From Ancistrus triradiatus (Eukaryota > Chordata > Actinopteri > Siluriformes > Loricariidae), in NCBI GenBank assembly GCA_025084515.1, contig JAJAGP010001669.1, positions 1 through 64,000 on the forward strand: a stretch of DNA of 64,000 bases. Direction: 5' to 3'. Every line of letters begins with the position of its first letter. Within the stretch, counting starts at the first letter, position 1. Under the pieces are notes generated by a model. It was not told where the DNA came from and did not search any database. It saw only the letters and a list, made by a program, of their open reading frames with translations. Both the position numbers and the translations under genes were made by a program. Below are positions 12,701 through 24,700 of the stretch, in pieces.

Positions 12701-15700
12701 AAACAGCATTTTAGCTTGTGGCTATGTTAACAACAGATAATAAAATGTAATTAGTTTAAATTCATTAACTGGATTCTCAAAAGCCATCTGTCATGTAATT
12801 TTGAACTATGAAGGTGATATGTTAGAGATTAATTCATGGCTTCTGTTTTTCTTGTGAATGCTCCAAAATGTTTTTTATATTCCAGGAAATGGTTGTCATG
12901 GGTGCACCAGGATCGTACTACTGGACTGGAACAGTCAAAGTTATTAATATCACCTCCAATACTCAGTACAACCTCAACAAAGATGATCTGAGTTCTCAAA
13001 GATACAGTTACCTTGGTTTGTATTATCTTATTGTAGACAGTGGACAACAATGTTCTTCATGTGTTCAGAGAGTTTCTTGTGCTTGTGTGTTCCGCTACTT
13101 ATTTCCAACAAGCTGTAAATTGTGTTTGTAAGTGCATGTACCTGTCCTATTGTAAATAAAATTGAAAATACCCTTTATATTTACATTTCATTTGACTAAA
13201 AAGAATATGTGACTATGGTAATGTCTTTTTAATGTCCATTTTGGTCAACAACATGTTTCAATATTTTGACACCACATACCTGTACAAGCCCAAATCAGAA
13301 AAATTTGGGACAGTATGGAAAATGCATATAAAAAAATTATACATTTACTTTTCTTGTTTCTTACATTTACTTTGACTTTTATTTCATTGCAGACAGTATG
13401 AACCTGACATGTTTCATGTTTTGTCTGGTCAACTTCATTTAATTTGTTAATATGCATTTCTGGCGGTGGGGTGGGGGCAGTTTAGCACTAGAAATTAATT
13501 AAAAAAACTAAATAATGATGTGATTATGTGACAAACAGGTGATGTCAACAAGTGATTGTAATTATGCATCTAGCATCCAGGAAAGGCTGAGTCTTTGATG
13601 AGCAAAGATGGACAGCGGATCTCCGGTTTGTCAACAGATGCGTGAGAAAATTATTGAAATGTTTAAAAACTATGTTCCTCAAAGAAAGAAGCTGTGTGCT
13701 CCAGACTAAATGCGAAAAGGATCATCCAGACTTTTATCAGCAACCAAAAGCCAGGCTCTGTCATGGCATTGGGTTGTGTCAGTGCCCTTGGCAAAGGTCA
13801 TTTACACTTTTATGGCATAATTAGTAGAAAAGTACACTGAGATTTTAGAGCAACATATGCTGACGTCAAGATGTCACCTTTTCCAGGGATGTCCATGCAT
13901 TTTTCAACAAGACAATGCAAAACCACATGCTGCACACATTACAAAGGCATGACTGCAGAAGAAGAGGGTACAGGCACTGGACTGGCCTGTTTGCAGTCCT
14001 GACCTGTCCTCAATAGAGAATGTGTGCAGAATTTTGAGACAAAAAATGCAGCAACGATAGCCCCATACTCTTGCGCGTCTTAAGATGTTTGCAGGAAGAA
14101 TGGGACAAAAAACACAAAATCGCTTGGTATCCTCTGTGCCAAAATGTCTTAATTGTGGTGAAAAGGAATAGCGACATTACAGAGTGGTAAATGCTTTACT
14201 GTCCCAACTTTTTTTGGAATGTGTTGCAGGCCTGAAATGCAGGAATGGATTTTTATTAACAAATGAAATGAAGTTGACCATACAAAACGTGAAATATCTC
14301 AGGTTCATACTGTCTACAATGAAAAAAAGTGAAAAAACACTGTTTATTTATATGCATTTTCTATACTATCCCAACTTTTTCTTATTTTGGGTTGTAATTG
14401 AACAATATTGTATTGGACAGTATTGTAATCGGACAATATGTTATAGGCTACACTGTGACAGCTGGACACTTCTCCTCGCACACTACTATTGATATTGCTG
14501 CTGGTGCACCTCAGGATAGTGGAGGAGGAAAAGTAGGTGCAATCTGTTTCCTCTCCTTTTATGATCTTTATGGTATGCACAAAGCATGCCCAGAAGAGGA
14601 AACATTTCTCATAGTCAGTCTGAAACTTTTATGTCTTCCACTGTTGCAGGTTTACATCTTCAGAATTGAGGGCTCCTCTCTTGTGAAGGTCTTTCAAACC
14701 TCAGGCAAATTGGTAACTACTACTATTTCTACTACTATTCCAATTTTCACTGTTCTAAATACCACTCATCATGTTTTTTTACAAATACAAATGGCAGCAT
14801 GAGTGGTCAGATATTTGTTATGAAAAACCTTGTTTATGAAACTGTAACCTTTTCATGTGTGTTATGCATGTATTATGTAAGATATTCCTGAGTAACAGGA
14901 AATTTCATCAAAATGCTTTCTTTGCCTCATCATTAAGCACATTTTATTAATTCAGCAACATTGTGACTTTTGTTAATATGTTTGTGATGACCAGTGATAC
15001 ATGTTCACATTATTTAGCATGTAATGTTTTGGTTTGGCTTGGTTTCAGATGGGCTCCTACTTTGGCTCTGCACTGTGTGCAGCTGACCTGAATGCAGACG
15101 GACTATCAGACCTGCTGGTGGGAGCACCCATGTTCAGCATGGTCCGGGATGAAGGCCAGGTGTCTGTTTACTTAAGCAGGGGCAATGTAAGTTCACTTAG
15201 TCTTCCTACAATATGATAACATGTTACAAAATTTTGAAAAACATATAGGTGGTAGAAAGTCATTCTAAGTAGTGCTGTAATGTGGTGTAATGTGCTTTAA
15301 TTGTGTACAAAATAACCTTGTCTTATTTAAATCTTGAAATGTGTATAGAATCACTGAGAATTCTGTTCAAACATACAGGGGGTGATGGAGGAAGTGGCTG
15401 TCTTACATGGGAGCAATGCATACAATGCTCATTTTGGCGAGTGTATTGCTAGCATTGGAGACATTGATGACGATGGTTTCCAAGGTCAGCATGTGCATAT
15501 GAACCTTTAAGCTACTGTCATTCTGTCTCATATTCATGAGGCATTTTATGTTGTCATTGTTTAAAAAGCATTTCAATCGTAATTTGCTAAGTACACATGA
15601 AATAGAGTAAAACGTTATTGACTAATGAAATAACTGAAAAAGACTTTTTTTTTTATCAACCCCTTACAACCCAGTGTGATGATAAATATTTTTGCTTTTT

Positions 15701-18700
15701 ACTTTTCTGACTCCCTGAATGAGACATTTTTTGTAAACAGTGGCTCAAATTATGTTAGCTAATCAATTCTATGATTTGATATCTTTGCCCCCATCTTTTA
15801 CATCATAACTTCTCCTGAAAAGACAAATGCAGTTTGCTCTTTGTTGTCTTTGACATATTTGCGAGAATAACCCGTACAAAACTCCTTGGCATAAGTAGGC
15901 ACATTTGGCAAGATTTATTTATTTTTTCCAGATTGGTACACTCTTGTGGTTACAGTATTCATTTAGGTGGGATGCAAGTTTCTGCAGTGAGGCGATTGAG
16001 AAAATATAGAGTAAATATTTACCAAGCGTGGTTACACAAATTGGAAATGTATGCTTGATTCACACGACAGTGTTCTGTAGCCTGTGCTCAGTGTCTTTCA
16101 TGTAGGGGCAATGTCTGATTGGCAGAAATATCAGTATAGAGTGGAGCTGGAAAGTTTGTGAACCTTTTAGAATTTTTTATATTTCTGCATGAATACGAAC
16201 TAAAACATTACATTTTCACATGTTGTAAAAGCAGACAAACAGAATCCAGTTAAACAAATGGGAGAAAATATTATACTTGGTCATTTACTTATTGAGGGCA
16301 ATGATCCAATATTTCTATCTGTGAGTGGCAAAAGTATGTAAACCTTAGCTTTCAGTATCTGGTGTGATCCACTTGTTCAGCAATAACTACAACTAAGTGT
16401 TTCTAGTAACTGCTGATAAGTCCTGTACATCAACTTGGAAGAATTGTAACCCATTCCTTTATACAGAACAGATTCAACTCTGGAATGTCAGTCAGTTTCC
16501 TCACTTGAACTGTGTCTACTACACTTCTGTTGTATTAACTCAAGACATTAACTTTAGTCATTTGTAGCTTAAAAAGGACTAAAATGATTTGTGTGCTTAG
16601 AGTCATTGTCTTGCTGCATGACCGACTTTCTCTTGAGATTCAGTTCATGGACAGATGTCTTCATATTTTCCTGGTATAATTCAGAATTAATCATTTTATT
16701 AGTCATAGCAAGCCACCCTGGCCTAGACGTAGCAAAACAGGTGTGATATGATACTACCACCATCATGTTTCACAGATGGAATAAGGTTGTTTTGCTGGAA
16801 TACAGCAAATGGCTTCTCCTTTTAACCCTACCATGGATGCCATTGTTATCTAGTGTTCTCTCGATGGCGAACTCCTGAACATTAACACTAGACAGTGTGA
16901 GAGAGGTCTTTATCAGCTACCCTGGGTTCTACTGTGACTTTGCAGATTATCACACGTTTGGTTCTTGGAGTGATCTTTGTTGGTCAATCAATCAACTATG
17001 GTCTTGAAATTAATTTGTACACAGTCTGGCTGACTTTAGGCCATCTACTGGCAAAAGTAGATGTGTAATCTGCTCATTCATTTTCAGACTATGCTAAAAG
17101 CATTGGTGAGGTTGTTCAGTTCCTGCTGATAAACAAACTTGCATTCCATTGTTCATAGTTGTCAGAGAGAGCTAGATGAGGTAGAGTTTTATTCTAGTTT
17201 TTCGAACAGAGAGACCACAGACTTTTACATATCATAAACAAATCCAGACAATGCATTTTATTCAAACAATATCATTCAGAAAAAATTGTTGATACTCTAG
17301 CAAAACTGGTTTTAATAGGCAGACATGTGCATGCAGTCACCTGAAATATACATTAATATTTATGGTTGCTGAAATTTGTAAAACTTTCTCCATCCTGATT
17401 CAATTATTTCTCCTTTTTGTTTCTGAATCATGATAGTCTTACTGATAGAAATCACAATGCTACCTCTATGATGGCTGGGGTGAGGGGTGAAATGCAGGCT
17501 CTGCTGCAGAAAAATAGACAGGAACAGAGTGCTTAATCTGTAAATGATGAGGTCCTGGAGCTTGTGCTAACAGTGCGTGATGTCAGTAATTGGAGGCCCC
17601 AGAACACATGTCAGAACAGTAATGTGCACCATGTACACCGTGACCCTCACCATAAAAACCGAGAGGAAACCGAGACTGAGAGATTTATTTATTTGCGATA
17701 CCAAACTGTACAAGGAAAACATATTGTCTGACCCCCAACTTGGCAAGCTTACAAGGAATTTTACTTACCTTCAAAAAGATGAACTATAAAAACACAGCCA
17801 TAGTCTGTCCTCTGTTTTACTCCTGATCTTTAAAGTAATTTCTCTACCATGTACTAGACTGTCAATATGGAGTCAATGCCAGTTAAATTCATCTTCCAGT
17901 AGTTTTTTGTTTAAGTTTTTGTAGTTTTTAAAAAGACACAAGGTCTTGTTATTTTACTGTAAAATATTGAAGTAGCCCTGCAGTTAAGCAAAATTGCTAT
18001 TTGGTTCGATATGGAGTGCATTATAAAGGGTATAAAGACTAGTATTCCAAGCTACATATAGTGCACTTCATAGATGGTAGAGATGTCATTGTGCATTTTA
18101 GTTTCAGCTTTATTGTACTTTTAACTTTTGAATATGTAGCAGTTAGCAGTTTCCACTTGCAAGCAGGTATTTTAAATGTTCCTAAATGTTTTCCAGAACA
18201 GACTCTATGATGCACAGCAACATGATACCTCCACAGTTCAAAGGCGACTAGTGGATCAGGCCTTTTGATATCGCCAGATACACTGTATATAATTAGTATC
18301 CCATTATGAGTGTAGCCAGCCAAAAGAAATCCTACAGTTACAGTTAGTATCTGTGCTGAGAGGTGTAGATAACAGCTGTGTCTGAGGATTTTAAATATAT
18401 GTTTGAGAGGAGCATTTCTGTGTGGAAAAAGGAAAAGAACAATGATCAAGCAACTTGATAACAGGGTTGTACACAGCAATTCTATCATTCAGAATCAGTC
18501 TCTGAAATGGTCTATGTTTAACATTCTTGACAGGGACCTTGCTGAAATGGAGACTGTATTCTCCAAAATAAGAAAACAAAACAAATATACTGTAACCTAA
18601 TTTTTATTATACTATCCACCACTTTAGGTGCTTGCTGGCGCAGTTTAAGCCTGCACAGCGAATATCACAGCATTATCCACTGGCCTGTCAAGAGAATAAT

Positions 18701-21700
18701 ATGAAGAAACAGTCACAAAACATCTAGACATCTTCAGCATGTACTAAGGTTATGTGTAAACTGACAGTATGTTAATTACAGTAGTGCTTGAAAGTTTGTG
18801 AACCCTTTAGAAATTTCTGTATTTCTGCATAAATATGACCTAAAACATCAGATTTTCACACGTCCTAAAAGTAGATAAAGAGAACCCAGCTGAACAAATG
18901 ACACAGAAATATTATACATGGTCATTATTTATTGAGGAAAATGATCCAATATTACATATTAATATTAGTGAGTGGAAAAAGTATGTGAAAAAGTTCTATT
19001 TTGGTCTCATCCGTTCACAAAACATTCTTCCAATAGCCTTCTGGCTTGTAAATGTGATCTTTAGCAAACTGCAGACGTCCAGCAATGTTCTTTTTGGAGA
19101 GCAGTGGCTTTCTCCTTGCAACCCTGACATGCACACCATTGTTGTTCATTGTTCTTGTGATGGTGGACTCATGAAAATTAACATTAGCCAATGTGAGAGA
19201 GGCCTTCAGTTGCTTACAAGTTACCCTGGGGTCCTTTGTGACCTCGCCAACTATTACATGCCTTGCTCTTGGAGTGATCTTTATTCATCAAAACCCTGGA
19301 AGTAAAGTCTTCACAAGTTAGATCATTGTAATGTTCTAAAGTGTGTCTAATTTACACTTTACAAAATCGTAGATTTTGTGATGGCATTAATTGTATTAAC
19401 CGTAAAAACAAACATGCCATTAAATTTGGCTGATTATCGGAGTAGTTGTGCATGATCCACTTTGTAGCATTGCATGAACAAACATGATTTGCATAAAACT
19501 CACCACTAAGATCATTGTCTTAAATTGAACACAACCCAGCTGTTAAGGGGTGATTCCACAGTCGGTGAAGGCCCTGAAGCTGAAATTAAGTTGGACATTG
19601 CCAGACAATGCTCCAAAAACATCAAAATAAACCCGAACCCCACAACCCCAAATCAGAAAAAGTTGGGAGAATATGGAAAATGCAAAAAATCCCCAACAAA
19701 CAAAAAAAACCCCACAGTGTTCAGTGTTTCTTATGTTTAGTTTGACTTTTACTTCATTGCAGACAGCATGAACTCAATATATTTATACTCAATATAGGTT
19801 TTCTCCTGATCGACATCAGTTAATTTGTTAATAAACATCCATTTATGCATTTCAGACCTGCAACACATTCCAAACAAAGTTTGGACTGGGGTAATTTAGG
19901 ACTACCAATGAAGTAAAAAAAATACACTAAACAATGCAGATGCTGTCAAACAGGTGATGTCTGAGGGGCTGGGTTTCAATCCCTGGTGAGGTTTGCAACT
20001 TGAAGGTCGGGTGGTGTATGTACTAAACCTTGCGATGGACTGGTGCTTTGTCCAGGGTGTATTTCAGCCTGTGCCCAGTGAATTCTGGGTTAGACTCTAT
20101 ACACTGCCCAGGATAAGTGGGGTAAAATGGTAGAGAGAAAGTGAGAGACTTTTGCACATATTTTCCATTATGTTAAAAATTAACAAACTTTATTTTTAAC
20201 ATAATGGACAAAGCAATATTTAAATTTAACTGCTTTATATGGCCCTCAGGGTGGAGCAGTAATATAATGCACTAGCCCACCACTGCTGGGACCCAGCTTT
20301 TGGTTCTGGAAGTCCCTTTGGGATGAGTAAGGCTTCACATGCAGACATGACTGACTGCTTGTTGGAGAGTTGATCTTGACTGGTGCTGCAACAGCGACCC
20401 CAGTCCAGCACTGTGATGAACTCGCATCCCATCCTGTATGCCTGCACTTTCTGTTCTCTGACTCTTTCCAGGAAAAAGTGAGGTTAAATCATGGAAAACA
20501 AGCAAGCATCTTTACATTTTGCCAATCATGGGAGAGATAAAAATGTTAGGATTGGTTTAATAGATTACATGACTGGGTCAAGAAATTTCCTGTATGGGAT
20601 GTCTGCCTCTTCTTTTAACATTTTGACAATGACAATACAAAATCATGCATTATGCAACTTAAAAAAGAGAAAGCAACATTTTGTAGATGTAATGACATAC
20701 TTTCAAAAAGTGTTTTGTTTTACAATTTCCAGTTGTGGTCATCAAACAAATTTCAGTTCTTGTTTGCTTTTTGTTATTTTTAACCACACCTGGGTATCTC
20801 CATCATTCTTTTTTGTAGATGTGGCAATAGGAGCTCCCAAAGAGGATGACTATGGAGGAGCAGTGTACATCTACCACGGCGATGCTAAAGGAATAGTGAA
20901 CAAGTACTCAATGGTACAAACCACTTCACAAACCAGTTTAAATATAGTCAAATCTGTATTAGAGGTGCACTGAAATGCCTGGTTGGTTTTCGGGTGAAAG
21001 AGAATAAGACCCCTTATTTACTGGAAAAAATGTTAATGTTGGACTGAGCCAGAGAGTTAAGAATAACACATACAGCAAACAGAAAGACCTTAGGAACACA
21101 GGCCAACTCTGAAAGCCAAGGCTTCAACTGTTTCATTCAAATGATTAAATAGTAGAGCACATGATTAAGGAAATGCAGGACAGGTGAGAGGAATCAGTAA
21201 ACAGGCTATTGGGACCACTGGCTGCACAGGGCTGGGACAGGAATGTTTCAGGATGTGAGAGAGTATGGGATGGAATTGGGAGTCCTAGAAATAAAGGTAA
21301 ATACAGGATAATTAACTAGACATAAAATATTAAGTAGACATCAGCACTTCCACTGGCAGCAGTTGGAAATTACGCACGTTGGCAGGCAGTTGTTGGTAAT
21401 TCGGTAAGACAAAGCAATGATTGTTATGCCATTATCTGTATTAAAATGTTCAAAACATAACCTGGTACATTATCTGGAGTAAAGACAATTGTATGAAACT
21501 TGTATGAAACGTCACCTATGTGTACTCTGGCCATGATGAAGGCTAGGTTATTTTCATGTTAGAAGGTAAACAAAGGAACAGCATCTCGCCGGAACAGCAT
21601 CTCGCTGCAGGGCGTCCTACAAGCAGAGAGTGGCGTAATATTCTGGACGTCCTCGAGGAGCAGAGAGATGCTCTGGACGTTCTCAGCGAGCGAGGTGGCA

Positions 21701-24700
21701 CTCTGGACGTCCTCAGCAAAGGAGGTGGCGCTCTGAACGTCCTCAGTGAAAGAGGTGGCACTCTGGATGCCCTCAGCAGGCGAGGTGGCGCTCTGGACAT
21801 CCTCAGCGGGCGAGGTGGCACTCTGGACATCCTCATTGAAGGAGGTGGCGCTCTGGATGTCCTCGGCATAGGAAGTGGCACTCTGGACGCTCTCAGCGGG
21901 CGAAGTGGCCCTCTGGACGTCCTCAGCAGGCGAAGTGGCGCTCTGGACATCCTTAGGGAGTGAGGTGATGCTCTGGATGTCCTCAGTGAGCTTGGAGATG
22001 CTCTGGACTTCCACGGGAAGAGGCGTGGGCACGGGCGCTGATGTCCTCGGCGTAGGCACGGGTGCTGACATCTTTGGTGTAAATGTCCGTGGTGCCAGGG
22101 CGCCGCAAATGTCTGTGGCGCGGGAATCGGAGCAAATGTCCATGGGATGTGAGTTGGCGGCAACGGTTGCGGCACAGGGACTGGCGCTAAAGACCGCAGT
22201 GATGGGATCGGTGGTAACGACCGGTGCACAAAAGGCTCGGGTACGGAACTAACTTGCTCAGGTACGGAGCTGGGAGGTGCTAGCTGCTCAAGTGCGGAGA
22301 TAAAAGGTGCTAATGGCTCATCTACGGAGCTAACATGCGAGGTGTGCTCAGGTATGGAGCTTCAGGGCGCTAATGGCTCATCTACGGAGTTAACGTGCTC
22401 AAGTGTAGAGCTAGTCTATGCTGACGGCTCCGGTATGGAGCTAACGTGCTCAAGTATGGAGCTAACGTGCTCAAGTATGGAGCTAGTCGACGCTAATGAC
22501 TCAGGTACAGGGCTAATGTGCTCAAGTATGGAGCTAGTCGACGCTAACGGCTCAGGTATGGAGCTAACGTGCTCAAGTATGGAGCTAGTCGACGCTAATG
22601 GCTCAGGTACGAAGCTAATGTGCTCAACTACGGAGCTAGTCGACGCTAACAGCTCAGGTACTGAGCTACAGGGGGCTAACTGCTTGTCAACGGAGCTAAC
22701 ATGCTCAAAAACAAGACTAAATGAGGCAGGGTTCTGGGTGGGACCCTGAAAGACGCCCTCTGGACAACCTTGGTTCGAGGGCCAGCGGAAATCCGTGAAC
22801 AGCCCACGAGGGGAGGGTCAAGGAGGTTGCAGAAGAAACACGGCTGATAATAGCAGTCGGCGGGCCAAAGTTCTGACAGGCAGACAGCAGTGCAGATTCC
22901 AGCAACACAAATATTTATTTATAAAGCGAACCCCGAACGCAAGATACTTAGGTGTGTTTGCTTCTGGAGCTGTGTCTTCAATCCACCTATTTCACATACA
23001 GAGAGCAGTACTATAGGCAGGAACATGGGTGCCCCATGGTTTCCCCAGTTTCACCCATCGTGGCCAACCTATATATGGAAGAAGTGGAAAAGACGGCACT
23101 AAGATCCTATTCAGGAACACCACCCAGCCATTGGTTCAGATATGTGGATGACACCTGGGTTAAAATGAAATCTCAGAAAGTATCACATTTCACTGACCAC
23201 ATCAACTCTGTGGACAAACACATTAAGTTCACCAGGGAGAATGTGAAGAACGGCAGGTTAGCCTTCTTGGATTGTGAGGTTGTGATTGGAGATGATGGAC
23301 AATTGAAAGTCGATGTTTACCGTAAGCCAACACATACGGATCAGTACTTCAGGTTTAACTCTCATCGTCCACTGGAGCACAAACTAGGAGTGATCAGGAC
23401 ACTGTACCACCGAGCAGACAGTGTCCCCACTGACACAGCGGCCAAGAATGGAGAGAAGCAGGCCCTGGGCAATGTGGTTATCCGAACTGGGCCTTTGTCA
23501 ACCTTATGTCCAGATGAACAAATTCAACTTCTGGGAGTATCAATACTACTAGGTATACAAAATGTTTTAAAGCCAAGTCTGGAAATTAACACAAGTGTAT
23601 AATGACATTGGCTTGTAAATGTTACTTTAAAAAAATTTTCTTTAAATTTTTATAGCTAGCTAAGATTACAAATACCTTAGTTTCATGCTTCATACCATAG
23701 ATGTCTTTTGATGTTCTACATAAGGTTCATACGACTGTTTTCTCATGCAGCAATGCATATTAATATGAAAGCTCCACACCTTCCTTACAGTAAAATATCC
23801 AAAACATTTATAACAGGTCTAATTTAACAATGCACATCCTCACAGAAAACAGTTACACCTGTGCCTATAAATGATTATGATATTGTGTGGTGGGGATGAG
23901 TGTGAGGAATCAACATCCAACATCAAACAGTCCAATTCAGATGGTGTTTAATTAATTAAAAGACAAATATAATTCGATTTTTTAAATAGCAATCGGCCTT
24001 ATGTATGCAATGTTCATATGTACTGTATATTTTTGAACAAATCAGTAGATTCATTATTTCCATTTCAGCCAAGAATCCTGAAAGCCTATCTTTTTTCATT
24101 TATCGTATTTTTCGGACCATAAAGCGCACCGGATTATAAGACGCGATATCAACGATCGGCTGCTAACGGCTCTATTTTCATACATAAAGCGCACCAGGCT
24201 ATAAGGCGCATTAAATGAAACAAAACTCTTATAAGTCAAATTTTATTCAACTCTTTCACAATAACTCTCAACATTGTTCAGTTGTAACACCTAAAATACA
24301 AAACAATACACTCACTTTTTCAGTTTATTCCTCTACCACAAATCCATCAAATTCTTCATCTTCAGTGTCTGAGTTTAGTTGGGCGATTTCGTATCAAGTC
24401 TTCATCTTCAGTGTCTGAGTTTAGTTGGGCGATTTCGGCATGAAGCATGCCCGGATCCCTCTGGTCATTATCCGAGTCAGTCTCATTGCTGTTACTTAGC
24501 TGTTCAGCTGCTCTATTTCCATATTGTACTGCGTGACTGATACTGTTTTTTAGCGATAGTTTGAAATCCGCTTCATAAGAATATCTCTTAACAGATGACA
24601 GTTTTGAGGCAGCGGGTATAGGAAATGAATGAATGAATGCACACACTTTAATGTTGAAGCACAGATCATATTACTCCGCGAGGTTCCTGACTACGGTGGC

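Larger units (their letters stand above)
21556..22950 (-). mobile_element. GC-rich retroelement fragment with tandem arrays
   Basis: The GC-rich block contrasts with AT-rich flanks. The minus strand near 22890-22950 has GCGTTCGGGGTTCGC followed by an AATAAA-type signal, resembling the R-U5 part of the LTR at 5224-5700. Further in come two coding-like arrays (21640-21960 and 22255-22690). I infer a relative of the LTR element at 4010-5700, but no second LTR or target duplication was found. Confidence 0.5.

Noticed and set aside
18039..18488. 149-codon minus-strand open frame
   Set aside because: No domain, no related copy in the window, and overlapping open frames on the other strand; most likely chance.
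21543..22229. 228-codon Arg/Ser/Pro-rich minus open frame, looking like an SR-type protein
   Set aside because: It is a frame through the 30-base tandem array; every frame is long there because the unit is divisible by three.
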